Source: Pseudoalteromonas arabiensis
Lineage (GTDB): Bacteria; Pseudomonadota; Gammaproteobacteria; Enterobacterales; Alteromonadaceae
Direction of reading: 5' to 3'
Assembly: GCF_001550155.1 (NCBI RefSeq)
Contig: NZ_LRUF01000011.1
Coordinates: forward strand, 57,882 to 121,881
DNA: 64,000 bases
Shown: in pieces, positions 8,909 through 19,089 of the stretch
Position numbering within the stretch: the first letter of the stretch is position 1
Layout: each line of letters starts with the position of its first letter
Position numbers and translations under genes: made by a program
The notes under the pieces: model-generated
The model's input: only the letters and a program-made list of their open reading frames with translations
What the model was told of the DNA's origin: nothing
Database searches by the model: none

Positions 8909-10243
8909 TTAATTCAACAAGCTATTTTGTTTAACGATATAACGATAGCGCAACCATAACGTTACACCACGCATCAGCATAAAAATGGTCATTGCGAACC
9001 AAAGGCCATGGTTTTGCCAATCACTCACCAACCAAAACAACCCAAAAAAGCCGAGTGTTGCACTAATCAGCATCGTATTTCGCATATCTTTTGCACGCGT
9101 TAAACCAACAAAAACACCATCGAATAAAAAGCATGCCATTGCTGCAATTGGTAAGATAATCACCCATGGCAAATAATCTGCAGCCATCCTAATTACTTCT
9201 GGCACATCGGTTAATAAACGAATAATTGCATTACCAAAGATTAAAAATATTAAGCTGTAAAATAATGCAAACAGTCCCCCCCAGAACAAACTCAAATTAA
9301 CCCACAGCTGTATATGCTGAGTGCTTTTTTCGCCTTTTGCTTTACCTACTTTAGCTTCACTTGCATATGCAATACCATCAAGCGCAAAGCTGACGAGCAT
9401 TAAAAAGTTCAGCAGTACTGCATTCGCTGCCAGTGTTGTTTCGCCAATTCTTGCGCCATAAAAGGTCATAAAGCTAAAACACAATTGCAACGCCAGTGAA
9501 CGAATGAAGATATCACGATTTAAATTGACTAATTCGAGCAGTTTAGCCACGTTAAACCACGCCTTTACCGCTAGGTTAATGCCCTGCTTTTTAGCCAACT
9601 GATAAACTAAACAAAGTGCAAAGGCAAAAGCGATGTAATCTGCAATTAGCGACGCCCAAGCCGCTCCAGCCACTTTCCAATCAAGAAAAACAACAAAATA
9701 GATATCAAGCACGATATTGGTAATATTAGTGATGAGTAATAAATAAAACGGCCCTCTGCCGTAATGTACCCCCAACATCCATCCTAATAGCACTAAATTA
9801 CACAACGCAGCTGGCGCACTAAAAATACGGATTGAAAAATAGCTATGTGCTTGCTCTAGCACCGCTTGATTTGCGCCCGATAAATATGCCATTAAGGATT
9901 GAATAGGTACACTAAGCGTGATTAATATAAGCGCAACGAAAGTCGCTAATAACAAACTGCGCTTTAATAATTCAGCTAGCAAAGTATGATCGCCTCGACC
10001 GTAAGCTTGCGCTACAAGCCCCGTGGTGCTCATACGTAAAAATCCTGCTAGCCAAAATAATAGGGAGATAACTGCTGAGCCCAGTGCAATACCGGCTAAG
10101 TAGTGAGCACTGCCTAAATGACCGATGACTGCAGTATCAACTAATCCTAACAATGGAACAGTAATATTTGATAAGATCATTGGACCGGCTAATAACAGCA
10201 AACTTTTATGGTGTGCCTTATGACGTTTAAGAAAATGTTTCAT
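8909..10243 (-). CDS. dinF: MATE family efflux transporter, DinF subfamily
   Basis: A 444-residue inner-membrane protein with about twelve hydrophobic segments in two MATE repeats. The N-terminal block PMILSNITVPLLGLVDTAVIGHL is almost diagnostic of DinF-type MATE exporters, which use an ion gradient to expel cationic or hydrophobic compounds. In E. coli dinF follows lexA in an SOS operon; here it is alone, nearly 18 kb from lexA, and I see no LexA box upstream. Its first codons overlap the 5' end of the divergent deacetylase gene. The symbol is by homology; SOS control is not supported here. Confidence 0.9.
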   Translation of the reverse strand: MKHFLKRHKAHHKSLLLLAGPMILSNITVPLLGLVDTAVIGHLGSAHYLAGIALGSAVISLLFWLAGFLRMSTTGLVAQAYGRGDHTLLAELLKRSLLLATFVALILITLSVPIQSLMAYLSGANQAVLEQAHSYFSIRIFSAPAALCNLVLLGWMLGVHYGRGPFYLLLITNITNIVLDIYFVVFLDWKVAGAAWASLIADYIAFAFALCLVYQLAKKQGINLAVKAWFNVAKLLELVNLNRDIFIRSLALQLCFSFMTFYGARIGETTLAANAVLLNFLMLVSFALDGIAYASEAKVGKAKGEKSTQHIQLWVNLSLFWGGLFALFYSLIFLIFGNAIIRLLTDVPEVIRMAADYLPWVIILPIAAMACFLFDGVFVGLTRAKDMRNTMLISATLGFFGLFWLVSDWQNHGLWFAMTIFMLMRGVTLWLRYRYIVKQNSLLN

Positions 10244-11251
10244 GTAGTTTTTGCAGTCCTGTTAGGTTTATCAATGCGTGCCCACGGCGCCGTTATTTTA
10301 CAGTATCATCACGTCAGTGAAACCCTTCCGGCTGTTACAAGCGTCAGCAGCGAGACGTTTACCAAGCACATGCAGTATTTAAAAGACCAGCAATTTAATG
10401 TTATCCCATTAAATGAGTTGATTTCTCAACTACAGGCAGGTCAAGAGTTAGCTGATAAAACCGTCGCAATCACGTTTGATGATGGTTACAAAAATAATTA
10501 TGAACAAGCTGCCCCTATCCTCGAAAAGTTTGGCTATCCTTATACTATTTTTGTAAACCCTGAACTTATTGATAGTGGCAAAAGCTATGTCATGACTTGG
10601 CAGCAATTAAAAGAGCTGGCTAAAAAAGGAGCCTTGATAAGTAATCATACGCAAGTGCACAACTACTTGCATTTAAAACAAGAAGGTGAGACTGACGCTC
10701 AGTGGCAATCTCGCACTAAAGAAGATATTTTAAATGCTCAAAAACGCATTAAAGATGAAATAGGTCATGATTATAAATACCTTGCTTATCCCTATGGTGA
10801 ATTCAATAACGAGTTACAAGGATTAATTAAATCATTAGGCTTTGTTGGTATTGGTCAACATTCAGGTGCAGTAGGTGTTCACTCTGATTTTACGCGATTA
10901 CCACGCTTCCCTGCGTCTGGTTTTTATTCTAAGCTTGATACGCTTTCAACGAAACTTGACTCACAAGCTTTCACAATTAAAGCATTAAATTACACTGATA
11001 GTGTGACCAGCGAAAACCCGCCAAGTTTGAGCATCCAGTTCGATATGCAGGATTTTCACAAAAGCCAGTTTGCATGCTATGTGTCGGGTGTTGGTCAAGC
11101 TAACCTTGATTGGACAAGTAAAGATACTGTTCAAATTACCTCGCCTAATAAATTGAAAAAAGGCCGCTCTCGATTCAACTGTACAGCCCCTTCTATCAAT
11201 AAAAAAGGCAGTTATTATTGGTTTTCACAACCTTGGGTAATTACACCTTAG
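10220..11251 (+). CDS. Secreted polysaccharide deacetylase (NodB homology)
   Basis: A 343-residue exported protein. A signal peptide spans about the first 23 residues. The NodB domain runs from about 25 to 235: the metal/catalytic motif TFDDGYKNN, the SNHTQVHNYL histidine motif and YLAYPYGEFN are present. The final 100 residues form an extra beta-rich region with two cysteines (FACYVSG and RFNCTA) that could form a disulfide. The PgaB-like arrangement of YHHVSE at the mature start suggests N-acetyl-hexosamine de-N-acetylation, but no biosynthesis genes are adjacent. Starts at 10208, 10220 and 10235 are possible; none has a strong ribosome-binding site. Its 3' end overlaps cheB by 11 bases. 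Confidence 0.85.
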   Translation: MTFKKMFHVVFAVLLGLSMRAHGAVILQYHHVSETLPAVTSVSSETFTKHMQYLKDQQFNVIPLNELISQLQAGQELADKTVAITFDDGYKNNYEQAAPILEKFGYPYTIFVNPELIDSGKSYVMTWQQLKELAKKGALISNHTQVHNYLHLKQEGETDAQWQSRTKEDILNAQKRIKDEIGHDYKYLAYPYGEFNNELQGLIKSLGFVGIGQHSGAVGVHSDFTRLPRFPASGFYSKLDTLSTKLDSQAFTIKALNYTDSVTSENPPSLSIQFDMQDFHKSQFACYVSGVGQANLDWTSKDTVQITSPNKLKKGRSRFNCTAPSINKKGSYYWFSQPWVITP

Positions 11252-12272
11252 CAGCCTGTTTAAGCATGTGTGCTGCTACTTTATCAAGCCTGACAATTTC
11301 ATTAGCCGCATTCAATTCGATTGCGGCTTTTGGCATCCCCCATACCACAGACGATAGCTCATCCTGTGCCATGGTATAGGCACCAGCTTGATGTAAAGCT
11401 AATAACCCTTTTGCACCATCACTGCCCATTCCAGTTAATAAAGACGCTATCGTTGCTTTGCAATTTAAAGCTGCTAAAGAGTTAAATAACACATCTACAG
11501 CAGGCCGATGACGATTAACGGGCTCACCTGAGTCTAATTGGCAATACAGCGCAGCTCCCTTTTTCACCACACTTAAATGCTGATCGCCTGGGGCAATATA
11601 AGCCCAGCCAGCTTCTAACTTATCTCCTTGCTCTGCCTCTTTAACATTTATCGCACAGATTCGATCCATCCGCATCGCAAATGAAGTACTAAACACAGGT
11701 GGAATATGTTGTGTTATCACAATGGGTGGGCAGTGTTTGGGCATACGGATAAGCACTTCTTTGATTGCCTCTGTTCCCCCCGTTGAAGCACCTATGGCCA
11801 TCACTGCATTACTTTTAAATTGCAGACTGTCGAGTGAGCTATCTTTTTCTAGTTTCTGCTCTTTAAATGCTCGGATCCTTGCACCTGCTGCTGTACGGAC
11901 TTTTTGTTGTACTAAGTACGCATAGCGTTGCAAGTTTTCAGACACATTAGCCGTTGGTTTTGCGATAAAATCCACAGCCCCGAGTTCTAGCGCTTCGAGG
12001 GTAATAGGTGAGCCTTTTTGAGTCAATGTTGAAACCATAACAACCGGCATAGGTCGCAAGCGCATTAAATTTTTCAAAAAGCTTAAGCCATCCATTTTTG
12101 GCATTTCAATATCAAGCGTCAGTACATCAGGATTTAAACGCTTAATGAGATCACGTGCTTGATAAGGGTCTTCAGCGGCACCTACAACATGCATATCACC
12201 CGCTTGCTCAAGTACCTCTTTCAGTAAACCACGGATCAAGGGAGAATCATCAACAATAAGTACCTTGATCAT
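11241..12272 (-). CDS. cheB: Chemotaxis methylesterase/response regulator CheB
   Basis: A 343-residue two-domain protein. The receiver domain (1-120) has the phospho-acceptor Asp54 in TLDIEMPKMDG. The methylesterase domain (about 155-343) has a catalytic triad visible as Ser163 (GASTGG), His189 (TQHIPP) and Asp285 (GMGSDG). It demethylates and deamidates glutamates on the MCP to adapt signalling. It is the last gene of the che operon on this strand, 8 bases after cheD. Confidence 0.97.
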   Translation of the reverse strand: MIKVLIVDDSPLIRGLLKEVLEQAGDMHVVGAAEDPYQARDLIKRLNPDVLTLDIEMPKMDGLSFLKNLMRLRPMPVVMVSTLTQKGSPITLEALELGAVDFIAKPTANVSENLQRYAYLVQQKVRTAAGARIRAFKEQKLEKDSSLDSLQFKSNAVMAIGASTGGTEAIKEVLIRMPKHCPPIVITQHIPPVFSTSFAMRMDRICAINVKEAEQGDKLEAGWAYIAPGDQHLSVVKKGAALYCQLDSGEPVNRHRPAVDVLFNSLAALNCKATIASLLTGMGSDGAKGLLALHQAGAYTMAQDELSSVVWGMPKAAIELNAANEIVRLDKVAAHMLKQAAKV

Positions 12273-12280
12273 ACACTCTC

Positions 12281-12898
12281 CTAAAATAGCTCAATGTCTG
12301 TTCCAGCATCTTGCTGCTCGATTTCGTGTAAGTATTTAACTTCACGTTTTTCTAGTTTATCAGTATGCAGATCACGCAGCTTTTTTACTTGTGCTTGACC
12401 CGTCTGAGGGTTAAAAATTATTTTACGAGGCCAAGGGCCACCGACGTCATGTGATATTAAATCTAAACCTTCCTCAAGTACATATGCATTTGCAAAGCGA
12501 ATATTACCGACGCCTATATCTGTCATTGAGCGAATAATTTTACCACCACCAAATAGCTTCACTTTTAAGTTACGTTTTGATGCACCATTTTTTAAAATTT
12601 CATTAATTAAAAACTCCATAGCCCAGTTACCATAACGGCAATTTAAACTGTGAGCATTACTCGGATCCACGCCTTTTTGTATCGGTAGCATAAAGTGGTT
12701 CATGCCACCAACACCTAACCCTTGATCATAGATACATGCAGCAATACATGAGCCAAGTACGGTGGTGATCAGTTCATCATTTTTAGAGACATAGAATTCA
12801 CCCGGTAACACTTTTGCGACCACCTTTTGTCTGTGACTGTCCCAAAAACGCTTTACGTGCTCAAACCCTGATAATACTGGTTTGAAATGACTATTCAT
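12281..12898 (-). CDS. cheD: Chemoreceptor glutamine deamidase CheD
   Basis: A 205-residue CheD. The nucleophile Cys is in LGSCIAACIYD and the catalytic His in GGMNHFMLP; the conserved KLFGGG block follows. CheD deamidates receptor glutamines and can modulate receptor activity. It starts inside the last codons of cheR (8-base overlap), indicating translational coupling. CheD is absent from E. coli; here it may compensate for the missing CheZ in tuning adaptation, but that is inference. Confidence 0.95.
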   Translation of the reverse strand: MNSHFKPVLSGFEHVKRFWDSHRQKVVAKVLPGEFYVSKNDELITTVLGSCIAACIYDQGLGVGGMNHFMLPIQKGVDPSNAHSLNCRYGNWAMEFLINEILKNGASKRNLKVKLFGGGKIIRSMTDIGVGNIRFANAYVLEEGLDLISHDVGGPWPRKIIFNPQTGQAQVKKLRDLHTDKLEKREVKYLHEIEQQDAGTDIELF

Positions 12899-13712
12899 TA
12901 ACCACCTTTTGATAAATCGTCTGGCCTAGGTTTTTAAATTCTTGATGGTCTTTGCCCATGGTTTCTGAATGCCCCAAAAACAAATGCCCCGCGTCATTCA
13001 ATAAGTCAAAGTAACGATGAAAAAGCGTATCTTTTGTCGGCTTATCAAAGTAAATAACTACGTTGCGACAAAAAATGACATCAAATGCTCCCTTCATCGG
13101 CCACTGCTCAAGTAAATTCAACCTCTTAAAAAAGATATTCTCTTGTAACTGTGGTTTTACTTTATAGAGCTGACCATCATGACTTTTTAAAAACCAACGT
13201 TTTAGCTGACTTTTATCGAGCCCATTTACATTAGCTGCTGTATAAGTACCAACTTGCGCCTTAGCAAGTACGTTTGAATCAAGGTCAGTGGCTAGAATTT
13301 TTACATCCCAATTAGTCGGGAACAGACCACTTAGGGTCATTGCTATCGTGTAGGGCTCTTCCCCTGTGGAGCAGCCTGCTGACCAAACGCGCACTCGCTT
13401 TTGCTGTGCATTTGTAGTCAATAGTCTCGGCACTATCGTATTTTTTAGATAGTTAAAGTGATGTGGTTCACGAAAAAATGACGTCAAATTGGTGGTAATC
13501 GCATTGATAAACTCACTAAATTCTCGCTCTTTATGTTCTTCTAAAAAAGCTAAATAGTCTTTAAAACTCTTTAACTTAAGTAACCTAAGTCGCCTTGCTA
13601 AGCGTGAATACACCATTTCACGCTTATGCTCCGCAAGTACGATACCGCAAGCATCGTATACCTGAGATGAAATGTTTTTGAAATCACTATCCGTTAGTAA
13701 AAACTCTTTCAT
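12891..13712 (-). CDS. cheR: Chemoreceptor methyltransferase CheR
   Basis: A 273-residue SAM-dependent methyltransferase that methylates glutamates on the receptor. The N-terminal helical domain covers about residues 1-75. The catalytic Rossmann domain has VWSAGCSTGEEPYT as the SAM-binding signature and FCRNVVIYFDK near residues 212-222. It sits between the MCP and cheD. The neighbouring MCP ends in a pentapeptide of the type CheR binds. Confidence 0.96.
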   Translation of the reverse strand: MKEFLLTDSDFKNISSQVYDACGIVLAEHKREMVYSRLARRLRLLKLKSFKDYLAFLEEHKEREFSEFINAITTNLTSFFREPHHFNYLKNTIVPRLLTTNAQQKRVRVWSAGCSTGEEPYTIAMTLSGLFPTNWDVKILATDLDSNVLAKAQVGTYTAANVNGLDKSQLKRWFLKSHDGQLYKVKPQLQENIFFKRLNLLEQWPMKGAFDVIFCRNVVIYFDKPTKDTLFHRYFDLLNDAGHLFLGHSETMGKDHQEFKNLGQTIYQKVVNE

Positions 13713-13775
13713 AATTTAACCCACCAGCCTTAGAGGGAATACACATTGTATTAGCGATGTAGAGTGGGAAGAGTT

Positions 13776-16103
13776 TTAAAACTCTTCCCATTCATCACTT
13801 GGGTCTACAAAGTTATTACCTTTTGGCGAAGCAGGTGCTGATTGGCTTGGCCGCTTAACGGATACACTCGAAGCACGGCTGGTTATATCTGTTTCTTCTT
13901 CAACAGAGAGAGAAAAGAAGTTTAGTAAACGTCGCATGTCATTTGCTTGCTCAGCCATTGACTCACCAGCCGCAGAAGCCTCTTCAACGAGTGCTGCATT
14001 TTGCTGCGTCATTTCATCCATCTGTGCAATCGCTTTATTAACTTGCTCAATACCTGAACTTTGCTCTTCTGATGCTTGGGCAATATCAGAAATCATGGCT
14101 GTAACTCTTTGCACAGCGGTTACAATTTCTTGCAGTGTTGAGCCTGACTCATTAACCAGTAAGGTACCGTCCTCAACTTTACCGACACTATCGCGGATCA
14201 ACTCTTTAATTTCTTTTGCCGCTGCCGCAGAACGCTGCGCAAGATTACGCACTTCCCCTGCAACCACAGCAAACCCTCGGCCTTGCTCGCCCGCTCTTGC
14301 GGCCTCAACAGCAGCATTTAATGCAAGTAAGTTTGTTTGGAATGCTATTTCATCAATCACACTAATAATATCGGCAATCTTCTTGCTCGACTCATTAATG
14401 GCCGACATACTTGTCACCGCGCGATTAACAACTTCACCGCCTTTTTGCGCCTTAGCACGTGTTTCTTCTGCAAGTTCATTGACCTCTTTGGCATTATCAG
14501 CATTTTGGCGAACTGTACTGGTCATTTCTTCCATACTTGATGCTGTTTCTTCAAGTGACGATGCTTGCTCTTCAGTGCGTTGACTCAGGTCAGCATTACC
14601 TTGTGAGATTTCCTCAGCACCACTGGCTACTAACGTTGCAGAGCTATTAATGCGATTAATCACTTCAGTTAACTTATCAGCCGTGGCATTAGCATCACGT
14701 TTTAATTTCTCAAATGACCCTTGATACTCTTGTTCAATACGTTTTGATAAGTCACCGTTCGCCATTGCATCAAGCATATTACCAGTATCTTTAACCGCAT
14801 CCTCAACAATACTGACCATGCTATTTAAGCCTTGCGCTAAGCGTAGAAAAAAGCCATTTTTACCAGTCTCTTCTACTCGGGCTTCTAGGTCTCCTTTACC
14901 TGCGGCAGCGACTAAACCAGCAATTTCTTTTTCAATGGCAACCTCTGCTGTTCTATCATCCCATTCCACCACTGTACCAATACGCTCATCATCAGGTGTA
15001 AAGATAGGATTGGCCACAAGACCAAAGGTGCGTCCACCGACAACAATCTCCGTGCTGTAGGTACTGCTAAGTTTTGCCAGCATGTTACGCTGATGAGCAG
15101 GATTTTTATGAAACACATCGATATTTTGACCAATCAAGTTGTTGCTATTGAAGTTAGGTAGGTCTTTGCGCAAATCACTTTCAGCAATTTTCATCATGTT
15201 CAATACGGCTTCATTCATGTAAATAATGTTATTACCCGCATCAGCAATCATGGTATTTGTTGCAACCCTGTCAAGCGCACGACGCACTCGCAGGTTTTCT
15301 TCGGCTTCACGCTTTTCAGCCTCAGCTTTGTTAACTCTGTCGGTAATATCTTGCCACTCAACAATAGTCCCCAAACGCTTTCCTGAGACACTGACCCAAG
15401 GTGTGGCAATTAAACTGAAGATTAAACCTGCAAGGCGTAAGGTAGTTTTATAAGGTTCAGTCAATGTCCTTAATAACTCACGCTGATGACTTGGTTGTTT
15501 GTGAAAATCGTCAACACAAGTCCCCACTAAATTGGCTACAGAGAAATTGGGTAAAACTGACTGTAAGTCACTTTCACGCGCCTTTAGCATTTGTTTAACC
15601 TGCTCATTAACAAAAACAATTTCAAGGTCATTATTAGCAATCATCACACTTGCTTGGCAGACACGTAATGCATTAGATAAATCTGCATCACGTTGTGATT
15701 GTTTGTCTCGCTCTTTTTGTGCTGATATATCACTGGCAAACTTAATGACTTTAATAACTTGGCCGTCATTATTAATAATTGGGTTGTAGGTCGCTTGGAT
15801 CCAAATCTCTTTGCCATTTTTACCGATGCGCTTAAATTCATCAGAGATAAATTCGCCGTTTCGCAAACGCTGCCAGAACTGCTGGTATTCGGTGCTTTTA
15901 GACTCCTCTTCAGCAACAAACATCGCGTGATGCTGCCCTTGAATCTCCTCAAGCCGGTAACCCATGACGCTTAAGAAATTTGCATTGGCTGTCAAGATTG
16001 TTCCCGATGGTTGAAATTCAATCACTGCAAGTGACTTATTCAATGCAGTAACAATTAAATCATTATTTGACTCAACACTTTTAGGACTGCTAAACCATCC
16101 CAT
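13776..16103 (-). CDS. Soluble methyl-accepting chemotaxis protein with tandem PAS domains
   Basis: A 775-residue receptor without convincing membrane segments, so it is probably cytoplasmic. A first PAS/PAC unit (about 20-135) is followed by two similar PAS-like repeats (about 145-270 and 285-400), each with an FHK-P-HQR motif. A HAMP-like linker leads to the signalling domain, whose tip is the conserved [20 protein letters not shown]. The C-terminus ends EWEEF, fitting the tethering pentapeptide for CheR/CheB. A longer frame opens with TTG at 16127, but ATG at 16103 follows GAAGGTGAAGGG and is preferred. The ligand is unknown; PAS domains suggest redox, oxygen or a small aromatic compound. 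Confidence 0.93.
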   Translation of the reverse strand: MGWFSSPKSVESNNDLIVTALNKSLAVIEFQPSGTILTANANFLSVMGYRLEEIQGQHHAMFVAEEESKSTEYQQFWQRLRNGEFISDEFKRIGKNGKEIWIQATYNPIINNDGQVIKVIKFASDISAQKERDKQSQRDADLSNALRVCQASVMIANNDLEIVFVNEQVKQMLKARESDLQSVLPNFSVANLVGTCVDDFHKQPSHQRELLRTLTEPYKTTLRLAGLIFSLIATPWVSVSGKRLGTIVEWQDITDRVNKAEAEKREAEENLRVRRALDRVATNTMIADAGNNIIYMNEAVLNMMKIAESDLRKDLPNFNSNNLIGQNIDVFHKNPAHQRNMLAKLSSTYSTEIVVGGRTFGLVANPIFTPDDERIGTVVEWDDRTAEVAIEKEIAGLVAAAGKGDLEARVEETGKNGFFLRLAQGLNSMVSIVEDAVKDTGNMLDAMANGDLSKRIEQEYQGSFEKLKRDANATADKLTEVINRINSSATLVASGAEEISQGNADLSQRTEEQASSLEETASSMEEMTSTVRQNADNAKEVNELAEETRAKAQKGGEVVNRAVTSMSAINESSKKIADIISVIDEIAFQTNLLALNAAVEAARAGEQGRGFAVVAGEVRNLAQRSAAAAKEIKELIRDSVGKVEDGTLLVNESGSTLQEIVTAVQRVTAMISDIAQASEEQSSGIEQVNKAIAQMDEMTQQNAALVEEASAAGESMAEQANDMRRLLNFFSLSVEEETDITSRASSVSVKRPSQSAPASPKGNNFVDPSDEWEEF

Positions 16104-16132
16104 ACCCTTCACCTTCTTGTTAATCAACCCAA

Positions 16133-16618
16133 TTAAATGTCCATCGTTTTTTGTAGGTCTAATAATGCGACCATTTTTTCACCCACATTCACCAAACCTG
16201 CCACAAATTGCGCATGCTCAGAATCTGATAAGTGGGGCACTGCTTTCGCTTCATGCTCAGCAATGCTATAGACATCCGAAACGGCATCGACAACGATACC
16301 CATAATTTTACTTGTGCTTTCTAATTTCACCTTGAGGATAATCACCACTGTCAGCGGCCCATACTCAATAGCCGGAATCGCAAATCGACGCCGTAAATCA
16401 ATAATAGGCACTATGGTTCCCCGCAGATTAATTACTCCTTTAACAAAATCTGGCGCATTTGGAATGACGGTTATTTCTTCCCAACTGCGAATTTCTTGAA
16501 CTGTTAAAATATCAACGCCATACTCTTCATCTGCCATGATGAACGTTAAGAACTGTTTAACATCCTGATTTTGATCCAAAGTTAGTTTGTTATGTAAGTC
16601 GTCTTGCGATGTAATCAT
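16133..16618 (-). CDS. cheW: Chemotaxis coupling protein CheW
   Basis: A 161-residue single CheW domain that links receptor to CheA. The conserved [18 protein letters not shown] segment lies near residues 60-77, and VDAVSDV near 109. Its start overlaps the cheA stop as ATGA, so translation is coupled and stoichiometry probably controlled. Confidence 0.96.
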   Translation of the reverse strand: MITSQDDLHNKLTLDQNQDVKQFLTFIMADEEYGVDILTVQEIRSWEEITVIPNAPDFVKGVINLRGTIVPIIDLRRRFAIPAIEYGPLTVVIILKVKLESTSKIMGIVVDAVSDVYSIAEHEAKAVPHLSDSEHAQFVAGLVNVGEKMVALLDLQKTMDI

Positions 16619-18702
16619 GACGCCTCCAAACTTGCTTTAGACTCGATGATAAGCTCCTGACTTCCCGGTTTTCTCAGTCCAGATAGCTTAATCAAGCCAC
16701 TAATATCGACAATCAACGAAACGCGACCATCTCCTAAAATGGTTGCGCCAGACACCCCATCCACTTTTTGATAATTGGCTTCTAAGCTTTTAATAACCAC
16801 TTGTTGTTGAGACAGTAAGTCATCTACCAGCAAACCTACTTTTTGGTTGTCACTTTCAACGACAACTAACAAGGTCTTATCAAGTGTTTCTATTGCACCT
16901 TGGTGATTAAAAATAGTGTATAAGCGTAAGATAGGAATATATTCATCACGCAGCCGCAATACGTCTAAGTCTTTTCCTACCCGACTTACTTTGCTGATAT
17001 CAATTTGTAGTGATTCAATTATCGAAATGAGTGGGATGATGTAAGTATGTTCAGCAATACGAACTAACTGGCCATCAAGAATCGCTAGTGTCAGTGGTAA
17101 GCGAATAGTAAAGGTCGACCCTACACCTGGGGCTGATGAGACTTCGACTGACCCGCTCAGTGCTTCAATATTTCTTCTCACCACATCCATGCCGACGCCT
17201 CGTCCGGATAGATCGCTCACTTGATCTGCGGTCGAAAAGCCAGGTAAGAAAATGAGTTCATTGATTTCATTATCACTAAGCTCATCAGACTCGGAAATTA
17301 AGCCATTTTTTATCGCTTTTTCACGGATCTTCGTTGTATTTAAGCCCTGACCATCATCCATGATCTCAATCACGATATTTCCGCCTTGATGAAAAGCATT
17401 CAATGTAACGGTACCGACCGGATCTTTACCTGCTGCGACCCGTTTCTCAACTGTCTCTAAGCCATGATCAAGTGAGTTTCTTACTAGATGCACCATGGGA
17501 TCAGAGATTTTCTCCATCACAGTTTTATCCAGCTCGGTTTGCTCACCTAAAAGCTTTAGTTCAACTTGCTTGTCGAGTTTTTGAGAGATATCACGCACTA
17601 AGCGTGGGAAACGGCTAAAAACGAAGCTAATCGGCAACATTCTTATACGCATCACATTTTCTTGTAAGTCCCGGGTGTTGTGAGCGAGTTGAGCAAGCCC
17701 TTCTTGTAAAGAAGCAATGGTTGCTTCGGTTATCTCTTGCTCACCCAACTGGCTAAGCATGGCTTGTGTAATAACGAGCTCGCCGACCATGTTAATTAGC
17801 GAGTCCACCTTATCGATTCCAACACGAATCGAAGTAGACTCTGTATTGGCTGCGGCTGATTTAACTGGCGCTGACTTCTTAACCTCCGCCGTAGGCTTAG
17901 CCGCAGTTTCTGTCTCTTTGATGTCTGTATCAGTGGCTACTTGTACTACTTTTTTTTCTTCTAGTTCATCACCAAATAAGCCACCGCATAGTGTAATAGT
18001 GATATTAGCATCATCTTCAACCCACTCAAAAACCTCTTCGATGCAGCTTTGCTCTTTATCTGTGGTTAAAAAGAAGCGCCAAGATAAAAAACATTCTTCA
18101 GGCGCAAAGTCGGTAATATCTGGCACATCATCTTGGAATGCCTGAGTTTCAAGATCACCTAGCTCAGCAAGCTCGCTGATCATATACAGCGGTTCGTTAC
18201 CTGTTTTAAATAAATGGTGATGAGGCTTAAAATCTATTTGAAAAGTGTTTCGACTACTTTCTGCGCTAGGCTCTTCGCTATCTGTATTGCTTGCCACGGC
18301 TTTTGCTGCTGCGCGCATACCCAAAATTTCTTCAAATTTTATACGTAGTTCATCAGCTTCCGCTAAATCAGGCTGTTGTTCAGCCTGCAGAGCACGTAAT
18401 AACGCCCGCAAACAATCAACTGACTTTAAAAGGAGGTTTACATGCTCAGCAGTTAAGTCTCGTGAGCCTTCACGTATTTGGTCTAAAAGAGTTTCTAAAA
18501 CGTGGGTAAAGTCAGCAACTGCAGTAAATCCAAATGTTCCGCTACCTCCTTTGATAGAATGCGCAGCGCGAAAAATTGTATTGATTGTTTCTAAGTCTTC
18601 TTCGCCTGGAACTAGGTTTAATAACTCAGCTTCCATTGCATCGAGTCCTTCAAAGCTTTCTTCGAAGAACACTTCAAAAAATTGGCTTAGATCTATACTC
18701 AT
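16615..18702 (-). CDS. cheA: Chemotaxis histidine kinase CheA
   Basis: A 695-residue kinase. The HPt domain (1-125) has the phosphorylated His48 in AAHSIKGGSGTFG. A poorly conserved P2-like region spans about 150-260, and an Ala/Lys/Thr linker precedes the dimerization helix pair. The ATP-binding domain has LVRNSLDHGLE (N-box) and GRGVGMDVVRRNI (G2). A C-terminal CheW-like domain completes it. Domain order is canonical. It feeds phosphate to the upstream-encoded CheY and to CheB. Confidence 0.97.
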   Translation of the reverse strand: MSIDLSQFFEVFFEESFEGLDAMEAELLNLVPGEEDLETINTIFRAAHSIKGGSGTFGFTAVADFTHVLETLLDQIREGSRDLTAEHVNLLLKSVDCLRALLRALQAEQQPDLAEADELRIKFEEILGMRAAAKAVASNTDSEEPSAESSRNTFQIDFKPHHHLFKTGNEPLYMISELAELGDLETQAFQDDVPDITDFAPEECFLSWRFFLTTDKEQSCIEEVFEWVEDDANITITLCGGLFGDELEEKKVVQVATDTDIKETETAAKPTAEVKKSAPVKSAAANTESTSIRVGIDKVDSLINMVGELVITQAMLSQLGEQEITEATIASLQEGLAQLAHNTRDLQENVMRIRMLPISFVFSRFPRLVRDISQKLDKQVELKLLGEQTELDKTVMEKISDPMVHLVRNSLDHGLETVEKRVAAGKDPVGTVTLNAFHQGGNIVIEIMDDGQGLNTTKIREKAIKNGLISESDELSDNEINELIFLPGFSTADQVSDLSGRGVGMDVVRRNIEALSGSVEVSSAPGVGSTFTIRLPLTLAILDGQLVRIAEHTYIIPLISIIESLQIDISKVSRVGKDLDVLRLRDEYIPILRLYTIFNHQGAIETLDKTLLVVVESDNQKVGLLVDDLLSQQQVVIKSLEANYQKVDGVSGATILGDGRVSLIVDISGLIKLSGLRKPGSQELIIESKASLEAS

Positions 18703-18717
18703 GCCCCGCTCCTATTG

Positions 18718-19080
18718 TTAGCGAATCACTTTTTTTAATACCGCTAACAATTGCTCTGGGTTAAAAGGCTTTACTATCCAGCCTGTTGCGCCAGCAGCTT
18801 TACCCTCTGACTTTTTATCTAGACCCGATTCTGTGGTCAGCATGAGTAAAGGAGTAAATTTATAGTCTGGTAGAGTGCGTAACTCTCTTATCAGTGTGAT
18901 CCCATCCATTACCGGCATGTTGACATCAGAAATTACCGCATCAAAGCCCTGCTGCTTTGCGATACTCAATGCTTCGCTGCCATCCTTTGCTTCCGTTACG
19001 TCAAAGCCCGCTTTTTTAAGGGTGAAACCAACCATTTGTCGCATTGATGCTGAGTCATCGACTGCTAAAATTCTTTTCAT
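18718..19080 (-). CDS. cheY: Response regulator CheY
   Basis: A 120-residue stand-alone receiver. The acidic pocket is Asp8/Asp9, the phospho-acceptor is Asp52 (SDVNMPVMDG), the switch residues are Thr82/Thr83, and the conserved Lys is Lys104 (VKPF). It has no output domain. Whether its target is the flagellar motor, a pilus or a diguanylate cyclase cannot be read from this window. No cheZ phosphatase is nearby. Confidence 0.95.
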   Translation of the reverse strand: MKRILAVDDSASMRQMVGFTLKKAGFDVTEAKDGSEALSIAKQQGFDAVISDVNMPVMDGITLIRELRTLPDYKFTPLLMLTTESGLDKKSEGKAAGATGWIVKPFNPEQLLAVLKKVIR

Positions 19081-19089
19081 AAAAACCTC

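Noticed and set aside
13936..14583. 215-codon plus-strand frame opposite the MCP gene
   Set aside because: Ser/Ala-rich composition mirrors the MCP signalling domain in the opposite strand; no ribosome-binding site or family match.
17717..18721. Plus-strand frames of 142 and 158 codons opposite cheA
   Set aside because: Shadows of the cheA coding frame with biased Ser-rich composition.
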